Counted from the stretch's first letter, positions 7,782 through 16,768 are shown. The stretch: DNA of 64,000 bases from Sphingomonas kyeonggiensis (GCF_030812785.1 NZ_JAUSTJ010000003.1:930001-994000), one strand, 5' to 3'. Numbers and translations are program-made. Notes: generated by a model from the sequence alone, not told the origin.

Positions 7782-9494
7782 TTAAGCCGCCGTGAGCAGA
7801 CCCTCGGCGCCATTCGAGGCGAGGAGCAGGTGGACCACGCCCTCCGAGGGATGGGCGACGGTGCGGACGCCGAGCGCCACCAGCGCCGGCTCTGCCGCCT
7901 TGGCAGGCTCGCACAGTTCGACGCGGAGGCGGTTGCCGAGGAGGCGGGCGCCGAGGACATTGTCGGCGCCGCCCAGCGCGGCCAGCGCGGCCGGAGTGAG
8001 CGTCGCCTGACCGGCGGGTGCCGCCACCGGCGCCGGGGCGAGGGCGGTGCCGCCCAGCGCCAGCGCGTCGCGGATCTCGACCGCGACCGAGTCCGCGATC
8101 GGGCCGAGCACGACCTGGAGCGCGTTGGCCGAGGGGCGGATCACGCCGCGGGCGCCGAGCGCCTTGAGCATGGGCTCGTCGACCTGGGCCTGGTCCTTGA
8201 CCATCAGGCGCAGGCGGGTGGTGCAGGCATCGACGCTGGTGATGTTCGCCGCGCCGCCGAGCGCACGGGCGAAGGCAGGGCCGCGCTCGCCGGCGATGGC
8301 GGCCGCGGATGCCGGCACCGCCGCCTCGGGCTCGCGGCCGGGCGTCTGAAGATTGAAGCGGCGGATGACGAAGGAGAAGATGCCGTAATAGAGCCCGAAA
8401 TAGACGATGCCGACCGGGATCAGCAGCAGCGGCCGCGTCGCCTTGCCGAAGTTCAGCACATAGTCGAACAGGCCTGCCGAGAAGCCGAAGCCGAGCTTCA
8501 CCCCGAGCAGGTCCATCACCACCATCGCGATGCCGGTGAGCACCGCATGCACCGCGAACAGCGCGGGTGCGAGGAACATGAAGCTGAACTCGATCGGCTC
8601 GGTCACGCCGGTCAGTGCCGAGGTGAGGGCGAGGCTGAAGAGCATGCCGCCCACCGCCTTGCGGCGCTCGGGCCGCGCGGCGCGGTATATGGCGAGGCAG
8701 GCGGCGGGCAGGCCGAACATCATCACCGGGAAGAAGCCGGCCATGAACGCGCCCGCGCTGGGATCGCCGGCGAAGAAGCGGCGCAGGTCGCCATTGGCGC
8801 CGTGATAGTCGCCCTGGACGAACCAGAAGACGTTGTTGAAGATGTGATGGAGGCCGGTGACGAGCAGCAGCCGGTTGATCAGGCCGAACAGGAACAGGCC
8901 GATCTCGCCCGCGCCGGTGATGCCATGGCCGAGCCCGTCGATCCCGGCGCTCAGCTGGGCGAAGCACAGGCCGATCAGGCCGGCGATGAGCACGCCGGCG
9001 AAGCCGCTGACGATCGGCACGAAGCGGCGCCCGCCGAAAAAGGCGAGATATTCCGGAAGCTTGATCGTCGAGAAGCGGTTGTAGAAGATGCCGCCGATCA
9101 GGCCGGAGAGGATGCCGATCGGCACGTCGAGCCGGGCGATCGCCTTGGCCTTCCAGGCGGCGGTGGTCAGCTCGAGCAGCGGGCCTTCCATGCCGGCGGT
9201 GACGTCCGCGGGCACGGTGAGCAGCACCTTGGCGGACTCGGTCGCGACGAGGAAGCAGGTGATGCCGGCAAGCGGCGCGGCGCCGTTGCCGTCCCTGGCA
9301 TAGCCGGTGGCGACGCCGATCGCGAAGAGCAGGCCGAGATGCGAGAAGAGCGCGTCGCCCGCGGCGCTGATGAAGGCGATATCGAGCAGGTCGGGCTGGC
9401 CGAGGCGGAGCAGCAGGCCGGCGACCGGCAGCACTGCGATCGGCAGCATCAGCGCCCGGCCCAGCGGCTGGAGCAGTTCCAGGATCGACTTCAT
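7782..9494 (-). CDS. nagE: PTS GlcNAc-type EIICB with a second, Cys-less EIIB-like domain
   Basis: This 570-residue inner-membrane permease would import and phosphorylate N-acetylglucosamine. The EIIC part (about 1-385) is multi-span and contains the LLLVTGLHHIFNN segment typical of the glucose/GlcNAc group. The EIIB domain carries Cys424 in the DACTTRLR phosphorylation motif. A second EIIB-like domain (about 500-570) reads GARLLGNRLRVEL where the phospho-Cys motif should be, so it cannot be phosphorylated there. No EIIA is attached; nagF supplies it. The ATG overlaps the nagF stop (ATGA). Last gene of the nag operon, ending at a dispersed hairpin repeat. Confidence 0.92.
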   Translation of the reverse strand: MKSILELLQPLGRALMLPIAVLPVAGLLLRLGQPDLLDIAFISAAGDALFSHLGLLFAIGVATGYARDGNGAAPLAGITCFLVATESAKVLLTVPADVTAGMEGPLLELTTAAWKAKAIARLDVPIGILSGLIGGIFYNRFSTIKLPEYLAFFGGRRFVPIVSGFAGVLIAGLIGLCFAQLSAGIDGLGHGITGAGEIGLFLFGLINRLLLVTGLHHIFNNVFWFVQGDYHGANGDLRRFFAGDPSAGAFMAGFFPVMMFGLPAACLAIYRAARPERRKAVGGMLFSLALTSALTGVTEPIEFSFMFLAPALFAVHAVLTGIAMVVMDLLGVKLGFGFSAGLFDYVLNFGKATRPLLLIPVGIVYFGLYYGIFSFVIRRFNLQTPGREPEAAVPASAAAIAGERGPAFARALGGAANITSVDACTTRLRLMVKDQAQVDEPMLKALGARGVIRPSANALQVVLGPIADSVAVEIRDALALGGTALAPAPVAAPAGQATLTPAALAALGGADNVLGARLLGNRLRVELCEPAKAAEPALVALGVRTVAHPSEGVVHLLLASNGAEGLLTAA

Positions 9495-12043
9495 GCGGTG
9501 AACTCCCGGGCAAGAGCGCGGACATCGGCGGCGGTCGCGCAGGCGAGCGCTGCCTGGGCATGGGCACGGACGGCGTCGAGGGTGAGACCGGAGACCAGAG
9601 CCTTGATCTCGGGAACCATAGCAGCGGTGGAGGACAGCTCGGTCACGCCCAGGCCGATCAGGATCGGCACGGCGAGCGGATCGGAGGCAAGGCCGCCGCA
9701 CACACCGGTCCAGCGGCCCTTGCTGGCAGCACCCCGGCAGGTATCGGCGATCAGGCGCAGCACGGCGGGGTGGAGCCCGTCGATCGCACTCGCCACGCTG
9801 GCGTTGCCGCGGTCCATCGCCAGGGCATATTGGGTGAGGTCGTTGGTGCCGACCGAGAGGAAATCGGCTTCGGCGGCGAGCAGGTCGGCGGTCACCGCGG
9901 CTGCGGGCGTCTCGACCATCACGCCGAGCTCGACCGCTTCTGTGATGCCGAGATCGGCGCGGACCTTGTCGAGCATGTCCCGGACGCGGCGCAGCTCGTC
10001 GATCCCGGCGATCATCGGCACCATGATGCGGCACTGGCCGACCGGCTGGACGCGCAGGATCGCGCGGATCTGGTCCTCGAGCAGCTGCGGATGGGCGAGG
10101 CCGACGCGGATGCCGCGCAGGCCCAGCGCCGGATTCTCCTCGGCCGGGATCGGCAGATAGGAGGCGGGCTTGTCGCCGCCGATATCGAGCAGGCGGACGA
10201 TCAGCGGGCGGCCGGCGAGCGTGTCGGCGATCGCCTGATAGTCCGCGGCCTGCTCGTCGACGCTCGGCGCGGTGTCGCGATCGAGGAACAGGAATTCGGT
10301 GCGCAGCAGGCCCGAGCCCTCGGCGCCATTGGCGATGGCCAGCTCGGCATCGGCGCGCGAGCCGAGATTGGCGAAGACTTCGATGCGGGTGCCGTCGGCC
10401 ATGTGGCAGGGCCGGACCGCGGCGGCGAGCGCGGCGGCGCGGCGCTCGGCGCGATCGGCGACGGCCAGATGCGCTTCGGCGAGCGCGGCTGCGTCCGGCG
10501 CGACATGGAGCCTGGCGAGGCCGGCATCGAGGATCAGCGGGGTTTCCTCGCCGATCTGGCGCAGCACCGGGCCGAGCGAGACGAGCATCGGCAAGCCGAG
10601 GCCGGCGGCGAGGATCGCGGCGTGCGAAGTCGGGCCGCCGCGCTCGACGCAGAGGCCGATGACCTGATCGGGATCGAGCGCCGTCACCTGCGACGGGAGC
10701 AGATCCTCGGCGAGCAGGATGGTGTTCGGCGGGAAGGCGAGCGGCGCTTCGTCGGTACCGGCAAGGACCAGCAGGACGCGGCGTTCGAGGTCGCGCAGAT
10801 CGTCGGCGCGCTCGGCGAGGCGGGCGTCGCCCGAGGCGGTGAGCGCCTCGGCCTGGGGCGCGATCGCGGCGCGCCAGGCCTGGCCGGCGCTGGCGCCGTT
10901 CCGGATGGCTTCGGCGGCGTCGGCGAGGATGCCGTCATCGTCGAGCATCGCGCGGTGCGCCTCGGCGATGGCGCGCTGGGCGCCGTGCGCATGCCCGATC
11001 TCGCCGTCGAGCCGGGCGGCGAGGGCGGCGCGGGCGGCGTCGAGCTGGGCCTGTTCCTCGGCCGCGCCCTTGCTGGCCGTGTCGACCTGCACTTCGGGCA
11101 GGCGGAAGCGGCGGGCCTGGCCGACCGCGAGTCCTGGGGCGGCGGTGACGCCGTTGAGCTTGCCGTCGGCGGGGAGGGCGGTGATCTGCGGCGCGGCGGC
11201 GATGGGGGCTGCGGGCTTGGGGGCGGCGGCGTGGCCCTTCTCGCCCATGCCGCTCTCGATCAGCGCGGCGAGCGCGGTAGCGGCCTGTTCGGCATCGGGG
11301 CCGGTGGCGGCGATACGGACCTCGTCGCCGAACGCGATGGCGAGCGTCAGCAGGCCGACCGGGCTGCGTGCGCTGGCGGTACGGTCCTGCTTGCTGAGGG
11401 TGACGTCGGCGGTGAGGCCGGCGAGCAGGTCGCGGATGTGCGCGGCGGGACGGGCATGGATGCCGTGGACGAGCGGCACGGTGACGACGCGCTCTACGGT
11501 CTCGCCGGTGAGCGGCGTGGTGGTGGTCGCCGCGGCGGCGAGGCGGGGTTCGAGCGCGAGGATCGCGTCGCCGACCTGGACCGGGCCGTCGGCACGGGTA
11601 CGGACCAGCGTGTGGCCGGGCGTCTCGAGCAGCAGCACCGGGGTGACCGCCGAGGGGGCGGCGCAGACGATCGTGTCGAGATCGAAGCGGATCAGCGGAT
11701 CGCCCGCGGCGACGCGGTCGCCGACCGCCACGCAGGGGGTGAAGCCTTCGCCCTTCAGCGCCACCGTATCGAGGCCGACATGCATCAGGATCTCGACGCC
11801 GTCGGCGGCACGGATGGTGATCGCATGGCCGCTCGGCTGGAGCACGGCCACTTCGCCGTCGCACGGCGCGTGCAGGCAATCGCCGGTTGGGTCTATCGCG
11901 ATACCGTCTCCCAGCATGCGCTGGGCGAAGACGGGGTCCGGAACCTCGTCTAGACCGGAGAGCCAGCCGGCGAGCGGGGACGCGAGAAGGATCCGCCCCC
12001 CGGGCGTGTCATCGAGCGGCGGCGGCAGCGATTGCGTGGGCAG
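9491..12043 (-). CDS. nagF: PTS EIIA-HPr-EI fusion protein, probable CTG start
   Basis: This single polypeptide supplies all soluble phosphotransfer steps from PEP to NagE. Counted from the CTG at 12043 (850 residues), EIIA has its phospho-His at 88 in LMHVGLDTV, HPr at 196 in GIHARPAA, and EI at 474 in GGPTSHAAI; GLRTEF and the PEP-binding VCGGLASDP motif follow. The first ATG (11917) would delete the conserved EIIA start: codons before it encode ILLASPLAG and EVPDPVFAQR, which belong to the fold. No ATG, GTG or TTG is in frame before the nagA stop. The CTG has GGGAGA 6 nt upstream. It overlaps nagE by ATGA. An N-terminal sequencing error is the alternative to a CTG start. Confidence 0.88.
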   Translation of the reverse strand: MPTQSLPPPLDDTPGGRILLASPLAGWLSGLDEVPDPVFAQRMLGDGIAIDPTGDCLHAPCDGEVAVLQPSGHAITIRAADGVEILMHVGLDTVALKGEGFTPCVAVGDRVAAGDPLIRFDLDTIVCAAPSAVTPVLLLETPGHTLVRTRADGPVQVGDAILALEPRLAAAATTTTPLTGETVERVVTVPLVHGIHARPAAHIRDLLAGLTADVTLSKQDRTASARSPVGLLTLAIAFGDEVRIAATGPDAEQAATALAALIESGMGEKGHAAAPKPAAPIAAAPQITALPADGKLNGVTAAPGLAVGQARRFRLPEVQVDTASKGAAEEQAQLDAARAALAARLDGEIGHAHGAQRAIAEAHRAMLDDDGILADAAEAIRNGASAGQAWRAAIAPQAEALTASGDARLAERADDLRDLERRVLLVLAGTDEAPLAFPPNTILLAEDLLPSQVTALDPDQVIGLCVERGGPTSHAAILAAGLGLPMLVSLGPVLRQIGEETPLILDAGLARLHVAPDAAALAEAHLAVADRAERRAAALAAAVRPCHMADGTRIEVFANLGSRADAELAIANGAEGSGLLRTEFLFLDRDTAPSVDEQAADYQAIADTLAGRPLIVRLLDIGGDKPASYLPIPAEENPALGLRGIRVGLAHPQLLEDQIRAILRVQPVGQCRIMVPMIAGIDELRRVRDMLDKVRADLGITEAVELGVMVETPAAAVTADLLAAEADFLSVGTNDLTQYALAMDRGNASVASAIDGLHPAVLRLIADTCRGAASKGRWTGVCGGLASDPLAVPILIGLGVTELSSTAAMVPEIKALVSGLTLDAVRAHAQAALACATAADVRALAREFTA

Positions 12044-12060
12044 GGCGTGTCTCCCGAGAG

Positions 12061-13194
12061 TCAGGCGATGCGGGTGCCGGCGATCCAGGTGCCGGCGGGC
12101 TCCAGATCGCGGGTCAGCTGGACCCAGTCGGCGACGAGGCCGGGCGCGAGCGCGCCGCGCTCGTCGCTGAGGCCCAGAAAGGCGGCGGGGCTGGTCGCGG
12201 CCATGATGGCGGCGTCGGCATGCGACAGGCCGATCCGGTTGACCGCGTTGCGGAAGGCGCCGGCCATGTCGAGCGCCGAGCCGGCCAGCGTGCCGTCCTC
12301 GCCCAGGCAGCGCCCGCCATCGACGAGGATGCGGCGGCCATGCAGGTCGAACTCGGCGACCTCGGCACCGACGCAGGGCATCGCATCGGTGACGAGCATG
12401 AAGCGATCGTGCGGCCGGGCGCGCATCGCGATGCGGACCGGGGCGTCATGGACGTGGAAACCGTCAAGGATCAGGCCGCAATAGATGCTCTGGTCCTCCA
12501 GCGCCGCGCCGACCACGCCGGGCGCGCGGTGGAGCAGGGGGGACATGGCGTTGAACAAATGCGTGACCCCGGTCATGCCCGCGGCGATCGCGGCCTTGAC
12601 GACGTCATAGCTTGCATCGCTGTGGCCGATGCTGAGGATCACGCCGGCATCGTGGAGCCGGCGGATGTCCTCGAGCGAGACCATCTCGGGGGCGAGGGTA
12701 AGCATCACCTTGCCGCGGCGCGGGCGGGTGAGCAGTTCGAGCAGGTCCGCGTCGAGCAGGCGGAACTTGTCGGCGTCATGGATGCCCTTGCGGGTGACGC
12801 TGATGATCGGGCCTTCGATATGGACGCCGATGCAGCCCGGCACGCCGGCCGCGATCGCGGCCTCGGCGGCATCGAGCGCGCGGGCGATCACCTCGGGCAC
12901 GTCGCTGATCAGGGTCGGCAGGAAGCCGGTGGTGCCGTAGCGGGCATGCGCGCGGCCGATCGCCGCGATGCCTTCGACATCGGGCGCATCGTTGAACAGC
13001 ACGCCGGCGCCGCCATTGACCTGGGTGTCGATGAAGCCGGGGACAAGCCAGCCGCCGTCGAGGTCGATGGTCTCGTCCGCCTGCGCATCGGGAAGGATCG
13101 CGGCGATGCGGCCCTGGGCGACCTGGATGGTCGCCTGGTCCAGCACGCCGCCGGGCGTGACGATATGCCCGTTGGTAAAGGCGTGGGCAGTCAT
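12061..13194 (-). CDS. nagA: N-acetylglucosamine-6-phosphate deacetylase
   Basis: This 377-residue cytoplasmic amidohydrolase converts GlcNAc-6-P to glucosamine-6-P and acetate. Family signatures are visible in order: HIEGP (metal-binding Glu), GHSDASYD, THLFNAMSPL, and LVTDAM with the catalytic Asp. The size matches the family. The ATG at 13194 overlaps the stop of the SIS deaminase gene (ATGA), so the two are translationally coupled. The nagF CTG start lies 18 bp downstream of the nagA stop. It takes the product of the NagE/NagF phosphotransferase and passes it to the SIS deaminase. Confidence 0.95.
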   Translation of the reverse strand: MTAHAFTNGHIVTPGGVLDQATIQVAQGRIAAILPDAQADETIDLDGGWLVPGFIDTQVNGGAGVLFNDAPDVEGIAAIGRAHARYGTTGFLPTLISDVPEVIARALDAAEAAIAAGVPGCIGVHIEGPIISVTRKGIHDADKFRLLDADLLELLTRPRRGKVMLTLAPEMVSLEDIRRLHDAGVILSIGHSDASYDVVKAAIAAGMTGVTHLFNAMSPLLHRAPGVVGAALEDQSIYCGLILDGFHVHDAPVRIAMRARPHDRFMLVTDAMPCVGAEVAEFDLHGRRILVDGGRCLGEDGTLAGSALDMAGAFRNAVNRIGLSHADAAIMAATSPAAFLGLSDERGALAPGLVADWVQLTRDLEPAGTWIAGTRIA

Positions 13195-14234
13195 CGCGTC
13201 TCGGTCACCTTCTTGAGGTAGAGCGGGCGATCGGGATCGTGGCCGCGCGCGAGCGAGAGCGCATTGGCCATGTGGTAGAAGCTCTGGACCATCAGGATCG
13301 GCTCGATCGCGGGATGGTCGGGGAGGGCGGGCAGGCTGCCGCCGCCCTTGGCATCGGCAACGCAGAGCCGGGCACCGCGCTCGGCGAACTCGGCCGCGGC
13401 CTCGCGGACGCTGTCGCCGGCGGGATCCGAGGTGGCGAAGGCGAGCACCGGGAAGCCTTCCCCGACGATCGCCATCGGGCCGTGGCGGACCTCGGCGGCG
13501 CTGAACGCCTCGGCATGGAGCCCGCAGGTCTCCTTGAACTTGAGCGCGGCCTCCTGGGCGATGCCGAAGCTGTAGCCGCGGCCGATCACGAACAGATTGG
13601 TCGCGTCGCGCAGCGCGGTGACGGCGTCGCTCCAGTCGAGCGTGCGTGCGGCCTCGAGCTGCTCGGGCAGGCGGGTGAGGGCGGCGGCGAGGGCATCGTC
13701 GCGCGCCCATTCGGCGACCAGCGCGACAAAGGCGGCGAGCGCGGTGATATAGGATTTGGTCGCGGCGACCGAGCGCTCGGGGCCGGCCTTGAGGCCGATC
13801 AGCGTGTCGGCGAGCAGCGCGAGCGGCGAGCTCTCGTCATTGACGAAGGCGACGACATGCGCGCCGGCTTCCTGGTGCGCGCGGACGGTGGCGAGCAGGT
13901 CGGGGCTGCGGCCGCTCTGCGAGATGGCGATGCACAGCGCCGAGCCGGGGGCGACCGGCGCGGCGAACACCGACGCCACCGACGGGGCGGCGGAGGCGAC
14001 GGGGATGCCGATGAAGGTCTCGATCAGGTATTTGCCATAGCTCGCGGCATGGTCCGACGAGCCGCGGGCGCAGGTGACGATGCGCGCGGGCGGGTTGGCG
14101 CGGAGCCGCGTCGCCAGCGCCGTGAGGGCAGGCTCGTTCGCATCGACCAGACGGCGCACCGCCTCCGCGGCCTCGGCCGCCTCGGTCTCCATGAGCGTGG
14201 CGGTCACCCCCGCCTGCTGCTCGTCAGCCCCCAT
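13191..14234 (-). CDS. SIS-domain glucosamine-6-phosphate deaminase (NagB-II type)
   Basis: This 347-residue protein has two SIS domains: ARGSSDHAASYGKYLIE and ISQSGRSPDLL in the first, and VIGRGYSFGIAQEAALKFKE in the second. It lacks the glutaminase domain of GlmS. Proteins of this kind next to nagA and a GlcNAc PTS act as glucosamine-6-P deaminases (NagB-II), giving fructose-6-P and ammonia. An AgaS-type galactosamine function is the alternative, less likely with a GlcNAc-type EII. The ATG at 14234 has AGGGTG 6 nt upstream. It is the first gene of the nag operon, and its promoter overlaps the end of cutC. Confidence 0.85.
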   Translation of the reverse strand: MGADEQQAGVTATLMETEAAEAAEAVRRLVDANEPALTALATRLRANPPARIVTCARGSSDHAASYGKYLIETFIGIPVASAAPSVASVFAAPVAPGSALCIAISQSGRSPDLLATVRAHQEAGAHVVAFVNDESSPLALLADTLIGLKAGPERSVAATKSYITALAAFVALVAEWARDDALAAALTRLPEQLEAARTLDWSDAVTALRDATNLFVIGRGYSFGIAQEAALKFKETCGLHAEAFSAAEVRHGPMAIVGEGFPVLAFATSDPAGDSVREAAAEFAERGARLCVADAKGGGSLPALPDHPAIEPILMVQSFYHMANALSLARGHDPDRPLYLKKVTETR

Positions 14235-14266
14235 CTGTACACCCTGTGTTACTATCGAAGCGGACG

Positions 14267-14295
14267 GGAATAAGTCATATATTGGTACTGTTCAA
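14267..14295 (-). promoter_or_regulatory. nag operon promoter with GntR box in the spacer
   Basis: On the minus strand TTGAAC (14295-14290) and TATTCC (14272-14267) are separated by exactly 17 bp. That spacer contains TACCAATATATG, the same box found at both promoters beside the GntR gene. Transcription would start about 25 nt before the deaminase ATG. The promoter overlaps the last codons of cutC. Confidence 0.65.
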
Positions 14296-15033
14296 GGTTC
14301 TATGCTCGTCGAGAATGCGCCGCATTGTGGATACTTTTGCGGGGTCGGTCTGGAGGCTCGGGCCGGTCTGGAAGCCGAAGCGCTGCTCGGCCTCGCCGGG
14401 GGTGCCGGAAGGGCTGCGGCACGAGGCATGGACCTCGGGCACGCCGGTGGCGAGGATCGCGGGCAGGTTGGCGGCATCGATGCCGCTGCCGGCGAGGATC
14501 AGGATGCGGCCCTCGGCCCGGCGGACCAGCGCGGCGAGCATGTCGAGCGCGTCGGCGGCGCGGGGCTGGCCGCCCGAGGTGAGGATCCGGTCGAAGCCGA
14601 GCGCGATCGCGGTGTCCAGGGCCTCCAGCGGATCGGGGCAGAGATCGAAGGCGCGGTGGAGGGTGAGCGACAGCGGCCGGCCGGCTTTGGTGCCCTCGGC
14701 CCGGGCATGCGCGACCCAGGCGGCGAGGAGGCCCGCATCGAGCTTTCCGGCCGCGTCGCTCGCGCCGATCACGACGCCGGCAAGGCCCGCCTCGGCGGCC
14801 AGGCTAATGTCGTCGGCGACCAGCGCAGCCTCGCCGGGGCTGTAGCGGAAGTCGCCGTCGCGGGGGCGGGAGAGGAGATGGGCAGGGATCGGCGCAGCGG
14901 CTGCGCGCGCGACCAGCGAGCGGGGCGGGGTCAGCCCGCCGACCGACAGCGCGGCGCAGAGTTCGAGCCGGTCGGCACCGCCGGCGATGGCGGCGTCGAT
15001 CCCGGCAAGCGTGTCGATGCAGATTTCGAGCAT
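14275..15033 (-). CDS. cutC: CutC family protein
   Basis: This 252-residue cytoplasmic TIM-barrel protein starts MLEICIDTLAGIDAAIAGGADRLELCA and contains VGGLTPP, a conserved CutC core. CutC was first described as a copper-homeostasis factor, but its biochemical role is unsettled. GGAG lies 5-6 nt before the ATG. It sits directly upstream of the nag operon on the same strand, and the nag promoter lies inside its 3' end. Read-through into nag genes is possible. CutC genes next to amino-sugar genes hint at a sugar-related role, which is inference only. Confidence 0.88.
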   Translation of the reverse strand: MLEICIDTLAGIDAAIAGGADRLELCAALSVGGLTPPRSLVARAAAAPIPAHLLSRPRDGDFRYSPGEAALVADDISLAAEAGLAGVVIGASDAAGKLDAGLLAAWVAHARAEGTKAGRPLSLTLHRAFDLCPDPLEALDTAIALGFDRILTSGGQPRAADALDMLAALVRRAEGRILILAGSGIDAANLPAILATGVPEVHASCRSPSGTPGEAEQRFGFQTGPSLQTDPAKVSTMRRILDEHRTLNSTNI

Positions 15034-15205
15034 TGGGGCTCCAGGTCAGGGGTCGGGCAGCGTCATAGCCGCGGCTGGTGCGGAAGCCCAAGGGGTTGCG
15101 AAGCGGGTAGGAGTATCACGCCCGCCTAAGGGCAAATGCGCTACGCGCAATCTCGGGATGGTGGCACAGGACGCGTCATGGTCTTGCTTCCGGCTGGAGG
15201 CCTGG

Positions 15206-15664
15206 ATGCTCGATACGCGCTGCGCTCGTTTTCTGGTTGTCGATGATTCGCGCATGATGCGCCGGATCGTGGCGAGCATGATCCACGACTTCGGCGTGGG
15301 GCATGTCGACCAGGCCAGCGACGGCACGGAGGCGCTGGGCCTGCTCCGGCGGCATCATTACGACCTCGTCATCTCCGACTGGTGGATGGAGCCGATCAGC
15401 GGCTTCGAACTTCTGCTCGCGGTGCGCATGCATCCGTCGCTGGCGAAGATACCGTTCCTGATGATCACCGCCGAACGCGACTTCGGCGAAGTGCTCAATG
15501 CCAAGAGCGCGGGCGCCACCGACTATCTGCTGAAGCCGTTCACCGCCGAGACGCTCAACCGAAAACTCAGCCGCTTCGTTTCCGTCGATGCCGAGGACCG
15601 GCTCGCGCAGGTCGCCCTGGCGCGCCGTGCCGGGGTGAACCAGGACGTGGACGAGATGTTCTGA
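15206..15664 (+). CDS. CheY-like single-domain response regulator
   Basis: This 152-residue protein is a receiver domain with no output domain. The acidic pair is in FLVVDDSRMMRR, the phosphoacceptor is Asp58 in LVISDWWMEP, the Thr/Ser position is in MITAE, and the Lys is in LLKPFTAETL. About 25 extra residues follow the fold. GGAGG lies 5 nt upstream of the chosen ATG. No histidine kinase is adjacent, so the partner is unknown. CheY-like proteins act by phosphorylation-dependent protein binding, often on the flagellar motor or in a phosphorelay. Confidence 0.88.
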   Translation: MLDTRCARFLVVDDSRMMRRIVASMIHDFGVGHVDQASDGTEALGLLRRHHYDLVISDWWMEPISGFELLLAVRMHPSLAKIPFLMITAERDFGEVLNAKSAGATDYLLKPFTAETLNRKLSRFVSVDAEDRLAQVALARRAGVNQDVDEMF

Positions 15665-15678
15665 GCAGAGAGCGACAC

Positions 15679-15716
15679 GGCAGAGAAACCCTGGACCCCG
15701 GCTTTCGCCGCGGAAC
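15679..15716 (+). repeat. Dispersed hairpin repeat, copy 2
   Basis: GGCAGAGAAACCCTGGACCC and a GGCTTTCGCC-like hairpin match the unit at 7733-7775 with a few substitutions. It lies between the convergent 3' ends of the response regulator and the LysR gene. Confidence 0.75.
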
Positions 15717-15725
15717 AGCCAAATT

Positions 15726-16655
15726 TTAGACGTCCCCCATCCCCGCCAGCTCCGCGTCCTGCGCGCCTAGCGTCACGAACTGGTCGAGCAGCCAGGACGC
15801 TGCCGGCCCCGGCGGCGTATCGCGCCGCCAGATGCCCGAGAAGCGATAGGTGCCGCCGACATGGTCGGGCATCGCCAGCCGCACCAGCGTGCCCGCCACC
15901 AGGTCCGGCTCGATCATCGGCAGCGGCATGTTGCCCCAGCCGATCCCCTCGCGCAGCAGCGCGTGCTTCGCGCCGAGGTCGGCGAGCCGCCAGGTCTTGG
16001 GGCTGGCGACCGAGAAATCCTGCCCCTCGGTGAAGCGCGAGCGGTCGGTCAGCACCAGCTGGGTGTAGTCGCGCCCGGCGCCCGGCAGGATCGCCTCCAT
16101 CCGGCCGAGCGGATGGTCGGGCGCCGCCACCGGGACCATCGGCACCGATCCCGCGACCATGCTCTCGATCCCCTCGACGCCCGAGGAGAGTGGCCCCGAG
16201 ATGCCGATCACCGCTTCCTGATCGAGCACCATCGCGGTCACCGCGCCCAGCGCCTCGACATGCAGGCGCAGCTGCACCGTGGGATATTCGCGCACAAAGG
16301 CGCGCAGCACCTTGCCCAGCCGCTCGGCCGGCAGCATCACGTCCACCGCCAGGCTGATCTCCGCCTCCAACCCGTCGAGCAGCCCCTTCACCTTGGCGCG
16401 CAGCCCGTCCATGCCGTCCGAGATGCTCCGCGCCTCGGCGAGCAGCGCCCGGCCGGCGACGGTGAGCTGCGGCTTGCGCGTGCCCTCGCGGTCGAACAGC
16501 GTGATGCCCAGCTGCGTCTCGAGATTGGCGATGCCATAGCTTATCACCGAAACCGCCCGGTTGAGCTTGCGCCCGGCACCCGCGAAGCTGCCGGTATCGA
16601 CGATAGTCAGGAAGATGCGCAGCTGGTCATAGGTCGGCGTGCCCGGCGTATTCAC
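15726..16655 (-). CDS. LysR-family transcriptional regulator
   Basis: This 309-residue regulator has a typical N-terminal helix-turn-helix (residues about 8-67: TYDQLRIFLTIVDTGSFAGAGRKLNRAVSVISYGIANLE) and a C-terminal periplasmic-binding-like effector domain. It is divergent from a pirin gene. A perfect 10-bp inverted repeat lies in the shared promoter region, so it probably controls the pirin gene and itself. The effector is unknown. Confidence 0.93.
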   Translation of the reverse strand: MNTPGTPTYDQLRIFLTIVDTGSFAGAGRKLNRAVSVISYGIANLETQLGITLFDREGTRKPQLTVAGRALLAEARSISDGMDGLRAKVKGLLDGLEAEISLAVDVMLPAERLGKVLRAFVREYPTVQLRLHVEALGAVTAMVLDQEAVIGISGPLSSGVEGIESMVAGSVPMVPVAAPDHPLGRMEAILPGAGRDYTQLVLTDRSRFTEGQDFSVASPKTWRLADLGAKHALLREGIGWGNMPLPMIEPDLVAGTLVRLAMPDHVGGTYRFSGIWRRDTPPGPAASWLLDQFVTLGAQDAELAGMGDV

Positions 16656-16661
16656 TATTCA

Positions 16662-16708
16662 ACTTTCTGGAACGTTTCGGCAGATTTTATCCCTCTGATC
16701 CAGAAAGT
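16662..16708. promoter_or_regulatory. Inverted repeat in the LysR/pirin divergent promoter
   Basis: ACTTTCTGGA (16662-16671) and TCCAGAAAGT (16699-16708) are perfect reverse complements 27 bp apart, between the divergent starts at 16655 and 16769. Binding by the adjacent LysR protein is inferred from position. Confidence 0.6.
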
Positions 16709-16768
16709 GGGCAAGTCCTAAATCCGTCTCCACAAGGGCGGCCGGAGCCGCTCCACAGGAGACACCCC

